Source of the DNA: Arcuatula senhousia
Lineage: Eukaryota > Mollusca > Bivalvia > Mytilida > Mytilidae
Assembly: GCA_963971305.1 (NCBI GenBank)
Contig: OZ020306.1
Coordinates: 62,903,022-62,967,021, forward strand
DNA length: 64,000 nt
Reading direction: 5' to 3'
Shown here: positions 49,838 to 60,733 of the stretch, piece by piece
Layout of the letters: each line of letters begins with the position of its first letter
Numbering within the stretch: the first letter of the stretch is position 1
Program-made: the position numbers and the translations under genes
Notes under the pieces: model-generated
The model's input: only the letters and a program-made list of their open reading frames with translations
Database searches by the model: none
Told to the model about the DNA's origin: nothing

Positions 49838-52800
49838 CAATTTCTCTACAAACCTACCTCATAGGGAACATCATCCTGTACCTTTTTATAGAGTCACCCT
49901 ACACACCTGCCTCCTAGGAAACATCATCCAGTATATTGAAATACAGTCACCCTACACACCTGCTTCCTTGGAAACGTCATCCTGCACACTGATTTAAAGT
50001 CACCCTCCACACCTGCTTCCTGGGAAATTAATCTTGCACAATGATAAACAGTCTCTCTACAAACCTACCTCCTGGGGAACATCATCCTATACACTTATAT
50101 ACAGAGTCAACCTACACACCTGCCTCCTGGGAAACATCATCCTGTATACTGATATATAGTCATCTTCCACACCTGCCTCCCGGTGAACATAATCCTGTAC
50201 ATCGATATACAGTCTCTCTACAAACCTACCTCCTAGGGAACATCATCCTGTACACATTTATAGTCATCCTACACACCTGCCTTCTTGGGAAGACAATCCT
50301 GAACACTGATATACAATCTCTCTACAAACCTACCTCCTGGGGAACATCATCCTATACACTTATATAAAGAGTCAACCTACACACCTGCCACCCGGGGAAC
50401 ATAATCCTGTACACCGATATACAGTCTCTCTACAAACCTACCTTCTTGGGAACATCAATCTGTACACTTTTATAGTCATCCTACACACCTGTCTTCTTGG
50501 GAACATCATCTTGTATACTGATACACAATCACCCTCCACATTTGCCTCCTGGGGAACACAATTCTGAACACTGATATAAAGTCTCTCATTAAACCTACCG
50601 CCTGGGGAATATCATCCAGTACACTTTTATAGAGTCATCCTACACACCTGCCTCCTGGGGATTATCCTCCTGTATACTTAAATACAGTCACCCTCCAAAG
50701 CTGCTTCCTGGGGAACATAATCCTGCACACTGATATACAGTTTTTCTACAAACCTACCGCCTGGGGAATATCATCCAGTACACTTTTATAGAGTCATCCT
50801 ACACACCTGCCTCCTGGGGAACATCCTTCTGTAATCTGATATACAGTCACCCTCCACACCTGCCTCCTTGGGAACATAATCCTGTACACGAATATAAAGT
50901 CACCCTACACACCTGCCTCCTGGAAAAATCAACCTGTATATTGAAATACAGTCACTCTACACACCTGCCTTCTGGGGAACATAATCCTGTTAACTGATTT
51001 ACATTCTCTTTACAAACCTGCCTCCTAGGGAACATCATCCTGTACATTGATATACAGTCAATCTACACACCTACATCCATGGGAACATCATCCAGTACAC
51101 TGATATACGGTCACCCTACACACCTGCCTCATTGGAAACATCATAATCTATACTTATATACAGTTACTCTACACACCTGCATCCCTAGGAACATCATACA
51201 ATACACTGATATACAGTCACTCTACACACCTAGTCTACTGGATGATGTTCCAATGGATGTAGTTGTGTAGAGTGACTGTATATCTGTGTACAGGATGATG
51301 TTTCCAGGGAAGTACTGATATACAGTCACTCTACACATTTACCTCCCTTGGAACATCATCCAGTACACTGATATACAGTCACTCTACACACCTGCCTCCT
51401 GGGGAACATAGTCCTGCACGCTGATAAACAGTCTCTCTACAAACCTACCTACTGGGTAATATCATCCTGCACAATGATATACGGTCTCTCTACAAACCTA
51501 CCTCCAGGGGAACATCATCCTGTACTATTATATATAAAGTAACCCTACACACCTGCCTCCTGGGGAACATCATCCTGTATACTGATATACAGTCACCCTC
51601 CACATCTGCTTCCTGGGGAACATAATCCTGCACACTGATATACAGTTTTTCTACAAACCTACCGCCTGGGGAATATCATCCAGTACACTTTTATAGTCAT
51701 TCTACACACCTGCCCCCTTGGGAACATCCTCCTGTATATTGATATACAGTCACCCTCCACACCTGCCTCCTGGGGAACATAATCCTGCACACTGATATAA
51801 AGTCTCTCATCAAACCTACCGCCTGGGGAATATCATCCAGTACACTTTTATAGAGTCATCCTACACACCTGCCTCCTGGGGATTATCCTCCTGTATACTA
51901 AAATACAGTCATCCTCCAAATCTGCCTTCTGGGGAACATAATCCTGCACACTGATATACAGTTTTTATACAAACCTACCGCCTGGGGAATATCATCCAGT
52001 ACACTTTTATAGAGTCATCCTACACACCTGCCTCCTGGGGAACATCCTTCTGTAATGTGATATACAGTCACCCTCCACACCTGCCTCCTGGGGAACATAA
52101 TCCTGTACACGAATATAAAGTCACCCTACACACCTGCCTCCTGGAAAAATCAACCTGTATATTGAAATACAGTCACTCTACACACCTGCCTTCTGGGGAA
52201 CATAATCCTGTTAACTGATTTACATTCTCTTTACAAACCTGCCTCCTAGGAAACATTATCCTGTACATTGATATACAGTCAATCTACACACCTACATCCA
52301 TGGGAACATCATCCAGTACACTGATATACAGTCACCCTACACATCTGTCTCCCAGGGAACATCAACCTGTACACTGATATACGGTCACCCTACACAACTG
52401 CCTCCTTGGGAACATCATAATCTATACTTATATACAGTTACTCTATACACCTGCCTCCCTAGGAACATCATACAATACACTGATATACAGTTACTCTACA
52501 CACCTAGTCTACTGGATGATGTTCCAATTGATGTAGTTGTGTAGAGTGACTGTATATCTGTGTACAGGATGATGTTCCCAGGGATGTACTGATATACAGT
52601 CACTCTACACATTTACCTCCCTTGGAACATCATCCAGTACACTGATATACAGTCACTCTACACACCTGCCTTAGGGGAACATAGTCCTGCACTCTTATAA
52701 ACCGTCTCTCTACAAACTTACCTATTGGGTAATATCATCCTGCACAATGATATACGGTCTCTCTACAAACCTACCTCCAGGGGAACATCATCCTGTACTA

Positions 52801-54081
52801 TTATATATAAAGTAACCCTACACACATGCCTCCTGGGGAACATTATCCTGTATACTGATATACAGTCACCCTCCACATCTGCGTCCTCGGGAACATAATC
52901 CTGCACACTGATATACAGTTTTTCTACAAACCTACCGCCCGGGGAATATCATCCAGTACACTTTTATAGAGTCATTCTACACACCTGCCTCCTGGGGAAC
53001 ATCCTCCTGTATATTGATATACAGTCACCCTCCACACCTGCCTCCTGGGGAACATAATCCTGCACACTGATATAAAGTCTCTCATCAAACCTACCGCCTG
53101 GGGAATATCATCCAGTACACTTTTATAGAGTCATCCTACACACCTGCCTCCTGGGGATTATCCTCCTGTATACTAAAATACAGTCACCCTCCAAATCAGC
53201 TTCCTGGGGAACATAATCCTGCACACTGATATACAGTTTTTCTACAAACCTACCGCCTTGGGAATATCATCCTGTACACTTTTATAGAGTCATCCTACAC
53301 ACCTGCCTCCTGGGGAACATAATCCTGCACACTGATATAAAGTCTCTCTCTAAACCTACCGCCTTAGGAATATCATCCAGTACACTTTTATAGAGTCATC
53401 CTACACATTTGCCACCTTGGGATTATCCTCCTTTATACTAAAATACAGTCACCCTCCAAATCTGCTTCCTGGGGAACATAATCCTGTACACTGATATACA
53501 GTTTTTCTACAAACCTACCGCCTGGGGAATATCATCCAGTACACTTTTATAGACTCATCCTACACACCTGCCTCCTGGGGAAAATCCTCCTGTATACTGA
53601 TATACAGTCACCCTCCACACCTGCCTCCTGGGGAACATCATCCTGTATACTGATTTACATTCACTCTACAAAAGATGCCTCCTAGGGAACATCATCCTGT
53701 ACACTTTTATAGAGTCACCCTACACACCTGCCTCCTGAGGAACACAATCCTGCACACTGATATACAGTTTATCTACACACCTGCCTCCTGGGGAACATCA
53801 TCCTGTAGACTGATATACAGTCATTCTACACACCTACTTCCATGGAAACATCATCATGTATACTGATAAACAATCACCCTACACACCGCTTCATGGATAA
53901 GATCATCATGTATACTGATATACGGTGACTCTACATAACTGCATCCGTAGGATCATCTTCCAGTACACTGATATACAGTCACTCTACACACCTACTTCAA
54001 TGGGAACATCATCCTGTACACTGATATACAGTCACCCTACAAACCTTTTGAAGAACATAATCCTGCACAATGATATACAAT

Positions 54082-54180
54082 AAATAAAGGTAATAACAAA
54101 ACTACCGAACTTGAATGATCAATCTCATAGTCCAGAGAAAATGACAAAAACGAATCAGTCATACCGGAGAACTGGTGGAT
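54082..54180. mobile_element. 99-bp dispersed-repeat fragment flanked by CAAT, copy 2
   Basis: Copy of the 49739 insert, exactly 4343 bp downstream with the same flanking CAAT pair (54078-54081, 54181-54184). It was carried by the array duplication and is not an independent insertion. Confidence 0.6.
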
Positions 54181-55830
54181 CAATTTCTCTACAAACCTAC
54201 CTCATAGGGAACATCATCCTGTACCTTTTTATAGAGTCACCCTTCACACCTCCCTCCTGGGTACAAAATCCTGTACACTGATCTACAGTCACTCAACAAA
54301 CTTGCCGCCTGGGGAACATCATCCTGTATACTGATATAAAGTCTCTCTACAAACATACCTCCTTGGGAATATCATCCTGTACACTTTTATAGAGTCATCC
54401 TACACACTTGTCGCCTAGAGAACATCATCCTGTATACTGATGTTAAGTCTCTCTACAAACCTACCTCCTGGGGAATATCATCCTGTACGCTTTTATAGAG
54501 TCACCCTCCACACCTGCCTCCTGGGGAACATAATCCTGCACATTGATATACAGTCTTTCTACAAACCTACCGTCTGGGGAACATCATCCTCTACACTTAT
54601 ATAAAGTCACCCTACACACCTGCCTCCTAGGGAACATCATCCTGTATATTGAAATACAGTCACCCTACACACCTGCTTCCTTGGAAACGTCATCCTGCAC
54701 ACTGATTTAAAGTCACCCTCCACACCTGCTTCCTGGGAAACATAATCCTGCACAATGATATACAGTCTCTCTACAAACCTACCTCCTGGGGAACATCATC
54801 CTATACACTTATATAAAGAGTCAACCTACACACCTGCCTTCTGGGTAACATCATTATGTTTACTGATATATTGTCATCTTTCACACCTGCCTCCCGGGGA
54901 ACATAATCCTGTACACCGATATAAAGTCTGTCTACAAACATACCTCCTAGGGAACATCATCCTGTACACTTTTATAGTCATCCTATACACCTGCCTTCTT
55001 GGGAACACAATCCTGAACACTGATATACAATCTCTCTACAAACCTACCCTCTGGGGAACACCATCCTGTACACTTATATAGAGTCACCCTACACATCTGC
55101 CTCCTGGGGAACATCATGCTGTATATTGAAATACAGTCACCCTTCGCACCTGCTTCCTTGGAAACATCAATCTGCACACTGATTTAAAGTCACCTTCCAC
55201 ACCTGCCTCCTGGGGAACATAATCCTGCACACTGATATAAAGTCTCTCATCAAACCTACCGCCTGGTGAATATCATCCAGTAAACTTTTATAGAGTCATC
55301 CTACACAACTGTCTCCTGGGGAACATCCTCCTGTATACTAAAATACAGTCACCCTCCAAATCTGCTTCCTGGGGAACATAATCCTGTTAACTGATTTACT
55401 TTCTCTCTACAAACCTGCCTCCTAGGGAACATCATCCTGTACATTGATATACAGTCAATCTACACACCTACATCCATGGGAACATCATCCTGTACATTGA
55501 TATACAGTCAATCTACACACCTACATCCATGGGAACATCATCCAGTACACTGATATACAGTCACCCTACACACCTGCCTCCTTGGGAACATCATAATCCA
55601 TACTTATATACAGTTACTCTACACACCTGCCTTCCTAGGAACATCATACAATACACTGATATACAGTCACTCTACACACCTGCATCCCTGGGAACATCAT
55701 CCTGTACACAAATATACAGTCACTCTACAAACCTACCTCCTTGGGAATATCATCCTGTACACTTTTATAGAGTCATCCTACACACTTGCCGCCTAGAGAA
55801 CATCATCCTGTATACTGATACAGTACCTGT

Positions 55831-55847
55831 ATGGTAAAAGCTTCCCA
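55831..55847 (-). other. Right boundary motif of the 53-bp array (ATGGTAAAAGCTTCCCA)
   Basis: Perfect reverse complement of TGGGAAGCTTTTACCAT at 59719-59735 and one mismatch from the left boundary at 8077-8093. It again separates satellite C from a CCCCAT minisatellite. The minisatellite outside it is in the same strand sense as on the left, so the inverted symmetry covers only the short motif. Confidence 0.7.
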
Positions 55848-56030
55848 TTCTCCCCATTTACCATCACACCATTTACCATCCCCATACACCATATACTATT
55901 TCCATCCCCATACACCATGTACCATTCCCATCCCCATCCCCATACACCATGTACCATTCGCATCCCCATCCCCATACACGATTTACCATCCCCATCCCGA
56001 TTTACCATTCTATATTCCCATACCCATAAT
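55848..56030. repeat. CCCCAT/TTTACC minisatellite, right of the array
   Basis: Irregular copies of CATCCCCATACACCATGTACCATT and TTTACCATC words, the same vocabulary as at 7857 and 59508 but in a different order and not alignable end to end. Open frames on both strands are simple-repeat translations. Confidence 0.88.
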
Positions 56031-56284
56031 GCAATTGTTTATTTTTATCGATACTACATGTATTAATTTGTTTTAAGGAAATTATTACGATATTTTATAG
56101 TTTAAATATCTATTACGTTTTTTATTTAGTTTACAAAATGTAAGAAACATAATTATAATGTCTATAATAATAATTATAATATATTACGCAACTTTTTAGT
56201 AAAAAATGATCTTGAACTTTTCTAATTACATCCAATGTATGACATATAGGTCTAGGCATAACCTGTATAAAAGTCAACATATTT
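56031..56284. other. AT-rich spacer before the second flank block
   Basis: About 250 bp of very AT-rich sequence (ATTATAATAATAATT-type runs) with no repeat structure or gene that I can identify. It has no counterpart at the satellite A/flank junction at 4838, so the junction sequences of the two flank-block copies differ. Confidence 0.5.
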
Positions 56285-56420
56285 ATATTTTTTGTTTATC
56301 TAAGCATGCATGTTTCAAATCTAATGAAAAAACTTGTTTCGCAATCAATTTCTTAAACCGGCAAAAATTTGGAGCTCAAATATCAGTTTTTACTTGAGTA
56401 ACTAATATTTTACATATAAC

Positions 56421-56850
56421 CATACATGTGACAGATTTGTGATGACACAGTTTGAGATTTTGATATTTTTGGCTGGATCGAGATTGGACCAAAAAAGCGG
56501 GAGATTTTCAACGCTCAATAAAATTGCATTTCAATGTCAATTGGGGGCACTAGGGTGTGCCAAATATACATGGCTTCACTAATTAATCTCAAACTATTTA
56601 TACAATCATCAGGTCAATTATGGCAATAAACATTTAATTAACACCTTTACCTGTTAAATTAACCTCTACCTAATTGACAAACCCCTAAAACAACGGAAAT
56701 GTTTTATGACTGAACGATAAATATGTCTATAAAACTAAAATTTTCTCATGTCTTGAAAAAGCGGGAGATTACACAAAAAGTCGGGAAAACGGGAGATGGA
56801 TAAAAAAGTCGGGAGATTTCGTCTCCCGGCGGGAGAATCACATGTATATG
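56421..56850. mobile_element. ~430-bp CATACATGTGA element, copy 2
   Basis: Same element, same insertion site and same TATAAC flanks (56415-56420, 56851-56856) as at 4975, with few substitutions and an extra A in AAAAAAGCGGGAG. The shared site shows it was present before the flank block duplicated. Confidence 0.75.
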
Positions 56851-58900
56851 TATAACAATTGCACGTGTAATCTTAATACTCCTATGCAAACCAATTTTCA
56901 TGATAGTTTCTTAACTATGAATGGTTATGTATATTTTCAACTTATCTTAGCAATTGTGTTTCAAATCTAATGAAAAAACTTGTTTCGCAATCAATTTCTT
57001 GTCAATTTTATTAAACCGGCATGTAATTTGGAGCTCAAATATCAGTTTTTACTTGAGTAACTAATATTTTACATATAACACATGAAAGTGTAATATTAAT
57101 ACTCCTATGCAAACCAATTTTCATGATAGTTTCTTAACTATGAACCTTATTTTTGAAATAATTGATACATGTATGCACATGGCTATGTATATTTTCAACT
57201 TATCTTAGCATATATGTTTCAAATCTAATGAAAAAACTTGTTTTGCAATCAATTTTTTGTCAATTTTATTAAGCCGGTATATAATTTGGAGCTCAAATAT
57301 CAGTTTTTACTTGAGTAAGTAATATTTTACATGTAAAACTTGCAAGTGTGATCTTAATACTCCTAGCAAACCAATTTTCATGATATACTCTTCAAAAAAA
57401 GTTACGCATAGATAGAAAATTCCCCGTAGGTTTAATGCAAATCGAAACAATTTCAAAACATTATTGCCGAGCTGTTCTGCAACCGATTTTCACGAAATAA
57501 AATTCAGTAAAAAGAAAACAAAATAGAGATTGTTTGTTTAATTTCGAGTAAAATCGTAACATCGCTGCTTTTTAAGATATTGCAAGTGGAACTCAAGTGT
57601 ACATTTTACGATTCAATTTCCCGTTTAAATCAATGCAAATTGTTCCGTGAAAAACATTAGTCGTGTTCTACCCACCATGTCTTAAAAACCATTGAAGTTA
57701 GGATTTTGGTCTAAATTAATCAAACAATCTTCATTTTGTTTTCTTTTCACTGGATTTTATTTCGTGAAAATCGGTTGCAGAACAGCTCGGCAATAATGTT
57801 TTGAAATTGTTTCAATTTGCATTAAACGTACGGGGAATTTTCTATCTATGCGTAACTTTTTTTGCAGAGTATAGTTTCTTAACTATGAACCTTATTTTTG
57901 AAATAATTAATACATGCATGCACATGGCTATGTATATTTTCAACTTATCTTAGCATATGTGTTTGAAATCTAATGTAAAAAGTTGTTTTGCAATCAATTT
58001 CTTTTCAATTTTATTTAGCCGGCATATAATTTGGAGCTCAAATATCAGTTTTTACTTGAGTAAGTAATATTTTACATATAAAACTTGCAAGTCTGATCTT
58101 GATACTCCTATCCAAACCAATTTTCTTGATAGTTTCTTAACTATGGACCTTATTTTTGAAATAATTGATACATGTATGCACATGGCTATGCATATTTTCA
58201 ACTTATCTTAGCATATATGTTTCAAATCTAATGGAAAAACTTGTTTTGCAATCAATTTCTTGTCAATTTTATTAAGCCGGCATATAATTTGGAGCTCAAA
58301 TATCAGTTTTTACTTGAGTAAGTAATATTTTACATATAACAATTGCAAGTGTGATCTTAATACTCCTATGCAAACCAATTTGCATGATAGTTTCTTAACT
58401 ATGAACCTTATTTTTGAAATAATTAATACATGCATGCACATGGCTATGTATATTTTCAACTTATCTTAGCATATGTGTTTCAAATCTAATGTAAAAAGTT
58501 GTTTTGCAATCAATTTCTTTTCAATTTTATTTAGCCGGCATATAATTTGGAGCTCAAATATCAGTTTTTACTTGAGTAGGTAATATTTTACATATAAAAC
58601 TTGCAAGTGTGATCTTAATACTCCTATGCAAACCAATTTTCATTATAGTTTCTTAACTATGAACCTTATTTTTGAAATAATTGATACATGTATGCACAAT
58701 TTTCAACTTATCTTAGCATTTATGTTTCAAATCTAATGACAAAACTTGTTTCGCAACAATTACTTGTCAATTTTATTAAACTGGCATATAATTTGGAACT
58801 CAAATATCAGTTTTTAATTTGAGTAACAAATATTCTAAATATAAAACCTGCAAGTGTGCTCTTAATACTCTTATACAAACCAATTTTCATGATAATTTCT
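56851..58900 (+). repeat. Satellite B array, copy 2, rearranged and interrupted by a MITE
   Basis: GATAGTTTCTTAACTATG-type landmarks fall near 56902, 57138, 57382 (split by the MITE), 58127, 58387, 58643 and 58890. Unit-specific words show the order has changed relative to copy 1: the unit with GTAAAAAGTTGTTTTGC occurs twice (about 57974 and 58490) against once in copy 1, and units 1 and 2 are fused. Unequal exchange after the segmental duplication explains this. Confidence 0.88.
57386..57871. mobile_element. 486-bp Tc1/mariner-type MITE with long inverted repeats, TA target duplication
   Basis: The ends read TACTCTTCAAAAAAAGTTAC and, reverse-complemented from the right, TACTCTGCAAAAAAAGTTAC. 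Inverted complementarity extends over roughly 165 bp per arm, through GGGGAATTTTCTATC and the paired words CGAGCTGTTCTGCAACCGAT / ATCGGTTGCAGAACAGCTCG, so the element can fold back over much of its length. TA is duplicated (57384-57385, 57872-57873). The empty site survives in copy 1 at about 6229 (TCATGATAGTTTC, in the unit that shares the diagnostic TCCTAGCAAACC). No open frame; mobilisation would need a Tc1/mariner transposase from elsewhere. Confidence 0.88.
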
Positions 58901-59507
58901 TAACTATGGACCTTATTTTTGAAGTCATTGATGCATTTATGCATATGGCTATGTATATTTTCAATTTTTCTGGGCATAACAGTTTTTAAATCTAATAGAA
59001 AAACGTATAAGGTGTAATATCGTTGTTTTTTTTTAAATGCTATATATTATTATTCAATATTAACTAAAATACTCAGAATTAAAATCTTAATGTAAACAAT
59101 TTTTCATTGTTTTCATTATACAAATATATATACGGCGAAATGTACGTCACAATTTTTTTGATCTTGAACATTTCGTTTATAAAATTCTTTCATTTATTTC
59201 AGTTATAAATCTTATTTTTATAAATAGCTGTATATCAAATATCAGATACATGTACAAATTTATCGTAAAAATGCCGTTAATAGAAATGTAATATGAAAAA
59301 TGTCTTTAATCAAGGAATTCCTTGCTTTAATATATAAAGTTATTTTCATACACTCAACAAACAAAACATCTATTTACGTTAATCGTCCTTGTGTACACGT
59401 AGTATTATAAATATATTCGTTTTATATATTTAATGCAACAGACATTTACCGTATCATCTTCAGTAAAAATGACCAAATAAATTTACAATTATTCTATTAT
59501 TATATCA
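58901..59507. other. AT-rich single-copy stretch of flank block copy 2
   Basis: Counterpart of 7263-7856 with scattered substitutions (for example CAATTTATTTGATC there, CAATTTTTTTGATC here). No gene seen. Confidence 0.6.
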
Positions 59508-59717
59508 TTTACCATCACCATTTACCATTCGGTAGACCAATCAAATTCGATTTACCATTTACCATCCCCATTCCCCATTTACCATCCCCATTTACGATCC
59601 CCATCCCTATACGCAATACTATTCCCCATACACCATCCCCATACACTATACTATTCCCCATATACCATTTACCATTCACCATCTCCATCCCATTAACCAT
59701 CCCCCCATTATTATAGA
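59508..59717. repeat. TTTACC/CCCCAT minisatellite of flank block copy 2
   Basis: Nearly identical to 7857-8076, with small changes (CCATCACCATTTACC versus CCATCCCCATTTACC; ATACGCAATAC versus ATACGTGATAC). Confidence 0.9.
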
Positions 59718-59718
59718 T

Positions 59719-59735
59719 TGGGAAGCTTTTACCAT
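59719..59735 (+). other. Boundary motif TGGGAAGCTTTTACCAT in flank block copy 2
   Basis: Exact inverse of the right-end motif at 55831-55847. It is followed by ATTTAGGGACTGTATACAGTC and one truncated 53-bp monomer, so an array once continued here or the duplication ended inside it. Confidence 0.7.
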
Positions 59736-59793
59736 TTAGGGACTGTATACAGTCTCTCTACAAACCTACCTCCTGGGGAATATCCTGTACGCT

Positions 59794-60733
59794 CACAGGG
59801 CGAAAGTGCTTGTATCCATCTGACACACATCTGCGGATTCGCTACGTAAACGTAACACTTTGAAATACGCAGTATACACAGTGAACGTATTTCAGCGTAT
59901 ACAAACATTATGAATACGCAGAAAATATGCCGAAAATTATTATTGCTTATTATAAAAATCAAGAATACGCACATTTATTTTCTGTATACGTAACGGATAC
60001 TCAAATTACAGAATACTTTGAATACGCTCCATAGTTTCTTTATTATTCGTAATAACCTCGAAAACACCAGAATACGGATGCGTTTGTTTTGCATATTTAT
60101 AAAATAAATACGCTTACATATTTTCTGTTTTCTTTTGTTTTCATTTGTAAAATGAAAAAGCAATAATACGCCGGGCATATTAAACGTATCTGCAAGAAGA
60201 AATTAATATACGTGGGCTGTTTCCAGCGTTTTTAAGCCTTTTTTGCATTACAATGTATACATTATGTGGTTCTGTTTGCTATGTTTAAAATTGGTTATTG
60301 AATGAAAAATGATTCAAGTAATTCCTTGAAAACCTACAATACTGTTTAATTTCTTCACAAAAATTTGCATCCGACCCTTGTTTTAATAATTTATAAATCA
60401 AATCTGTATAAGTTTAATCTGGTATCATAAGAATGTTAATATCTCGAATCTTGAATAAGCAACTGAAAAAAAAATACATGTTACGTTTTTCCACACTTTG
60501 TTTCTCTGAGCTTTTGACTTTTATCACAGACCATGCAGCAAATAAGAAGATATTTAGAATCGGCATATCCATATGCCATTACTTAATGTCGATGCTTATA
60601 GAATACTCATACGAATTTTATAAACAATGCATTTATATATAAGCCAAAGATATTTTTTAAATAGTTTCACACGTACTAATTTTAATATCTTCACGGGTAA
60701 AAATGTTTATTAAAATTAATAAAAGTTACTTAA
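59794..60733. other. Non-satellite stretch with dispersed ATACGC words; no gene seen
   Basis: About 0.94 kb. The part from ~59830 to 60215 is dotted with AATACGC, ATACGT and CGTAT words (about a dozen) embedded in AT-rich DNA, suggestive of a degenerate transposon, but I found no matching terminal repeats. From 60216 to 60733 it is plain AT-rich. A 69-codon frame at 60433-60642 has no recognisable domain and is not called. Confidence 0.5.

Larger units (their letters stand above)
45551..54236 (+). repeat. 4343-bp tandem duplication (two near-identical copies)
   Basis: Copy 1 is about 45551-49893 and copy 2 about 49894-54236; all landmarks I compared are exactly 4343 bp apart (45698/50041, 46736/51079, 49332/53675, and the non-repeat insert 49739/54082). 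I found no difference in the stretches compared. 4343 is about 82 monomers (82 x 53 = 4346). Identity at this level suggests a very recent unequal exchange or a collapsed or duplicated assembly path. Confidence 0.9.
35630..55830 (+). repeat. Satellite C array, arm 3b, with recent kilobase duplications
   Basis: About 20 kb of 53-bp monomers, C-rich strand on +. Higher-order units of 3398 bp (36064-42859), ~0.9 kb (43170-45040) and 4343 bp (45551-54236) follow each other. Short ~81-bp inverted patches occur at 35860, 46890, 48164, 51233 and 52507. Two copies of a 99-bp non-repeat insert lie at 49739 and 54082. The array ends at GTATACTGATACAGTACCTGT, directly before the boundary motif. Confidence 0.95.
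56285..59793 (+). repeat. Flank block, copy 2 of the segmental duplication
   Basis: Direct-orientation copy of 4839-8151 (details there). It differs by a 486-bp MITE, by a deletion fusing the first satellite B units (TTAACTATGAATGGTTATG near 56912), and by a changed unit order. Its right end stops 43 bp into the first satellite C monomer, at CCTGTACGCT, where unrelated sequence begins (CACAGGGCGAAAG). Confidence 0.9.

Noticed and set aside
9596..55081. About thirty 60-124-codon open frames in the 53-bp arrays as a repeat-protein family
   Set aside because: They read the same monomer in three registers, begin and end wherever core variants change, and occur on whichever strand is C-rich. They are products of repeat composition.
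8094..55830. CRISPR array
   Set aside because: The period is regular, but the whole 53-bp unit is repeated with no unique spacers, no leader and no cas genes, and the context is eukaryotic.
55831..56076. Opposing open frames in the CCCCAT minisatellite (55793-56008 minus, 55831-56076 plus)
   Set aside because: Both are low-complexity translations of a simple repeat.
4839..59793. Flank blocks as long terminal repeats of a giant retroelement
   Set aside because: Copy ends lack TG...CA termini, there is no primer-binding site, polypurine tract or reverse transcriptase frame between them, and the blocks contain their own tandem satellites and transposons.
60433..60642. 69-codon open frame in AT-rich DNA
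   Set aside because: Isolated, with no homology that I recognise, no splice context and codon use typical of AT-rich noise. The same applies to 61817-62026 and 56206-56397; the latter is partly satellite B sequence.
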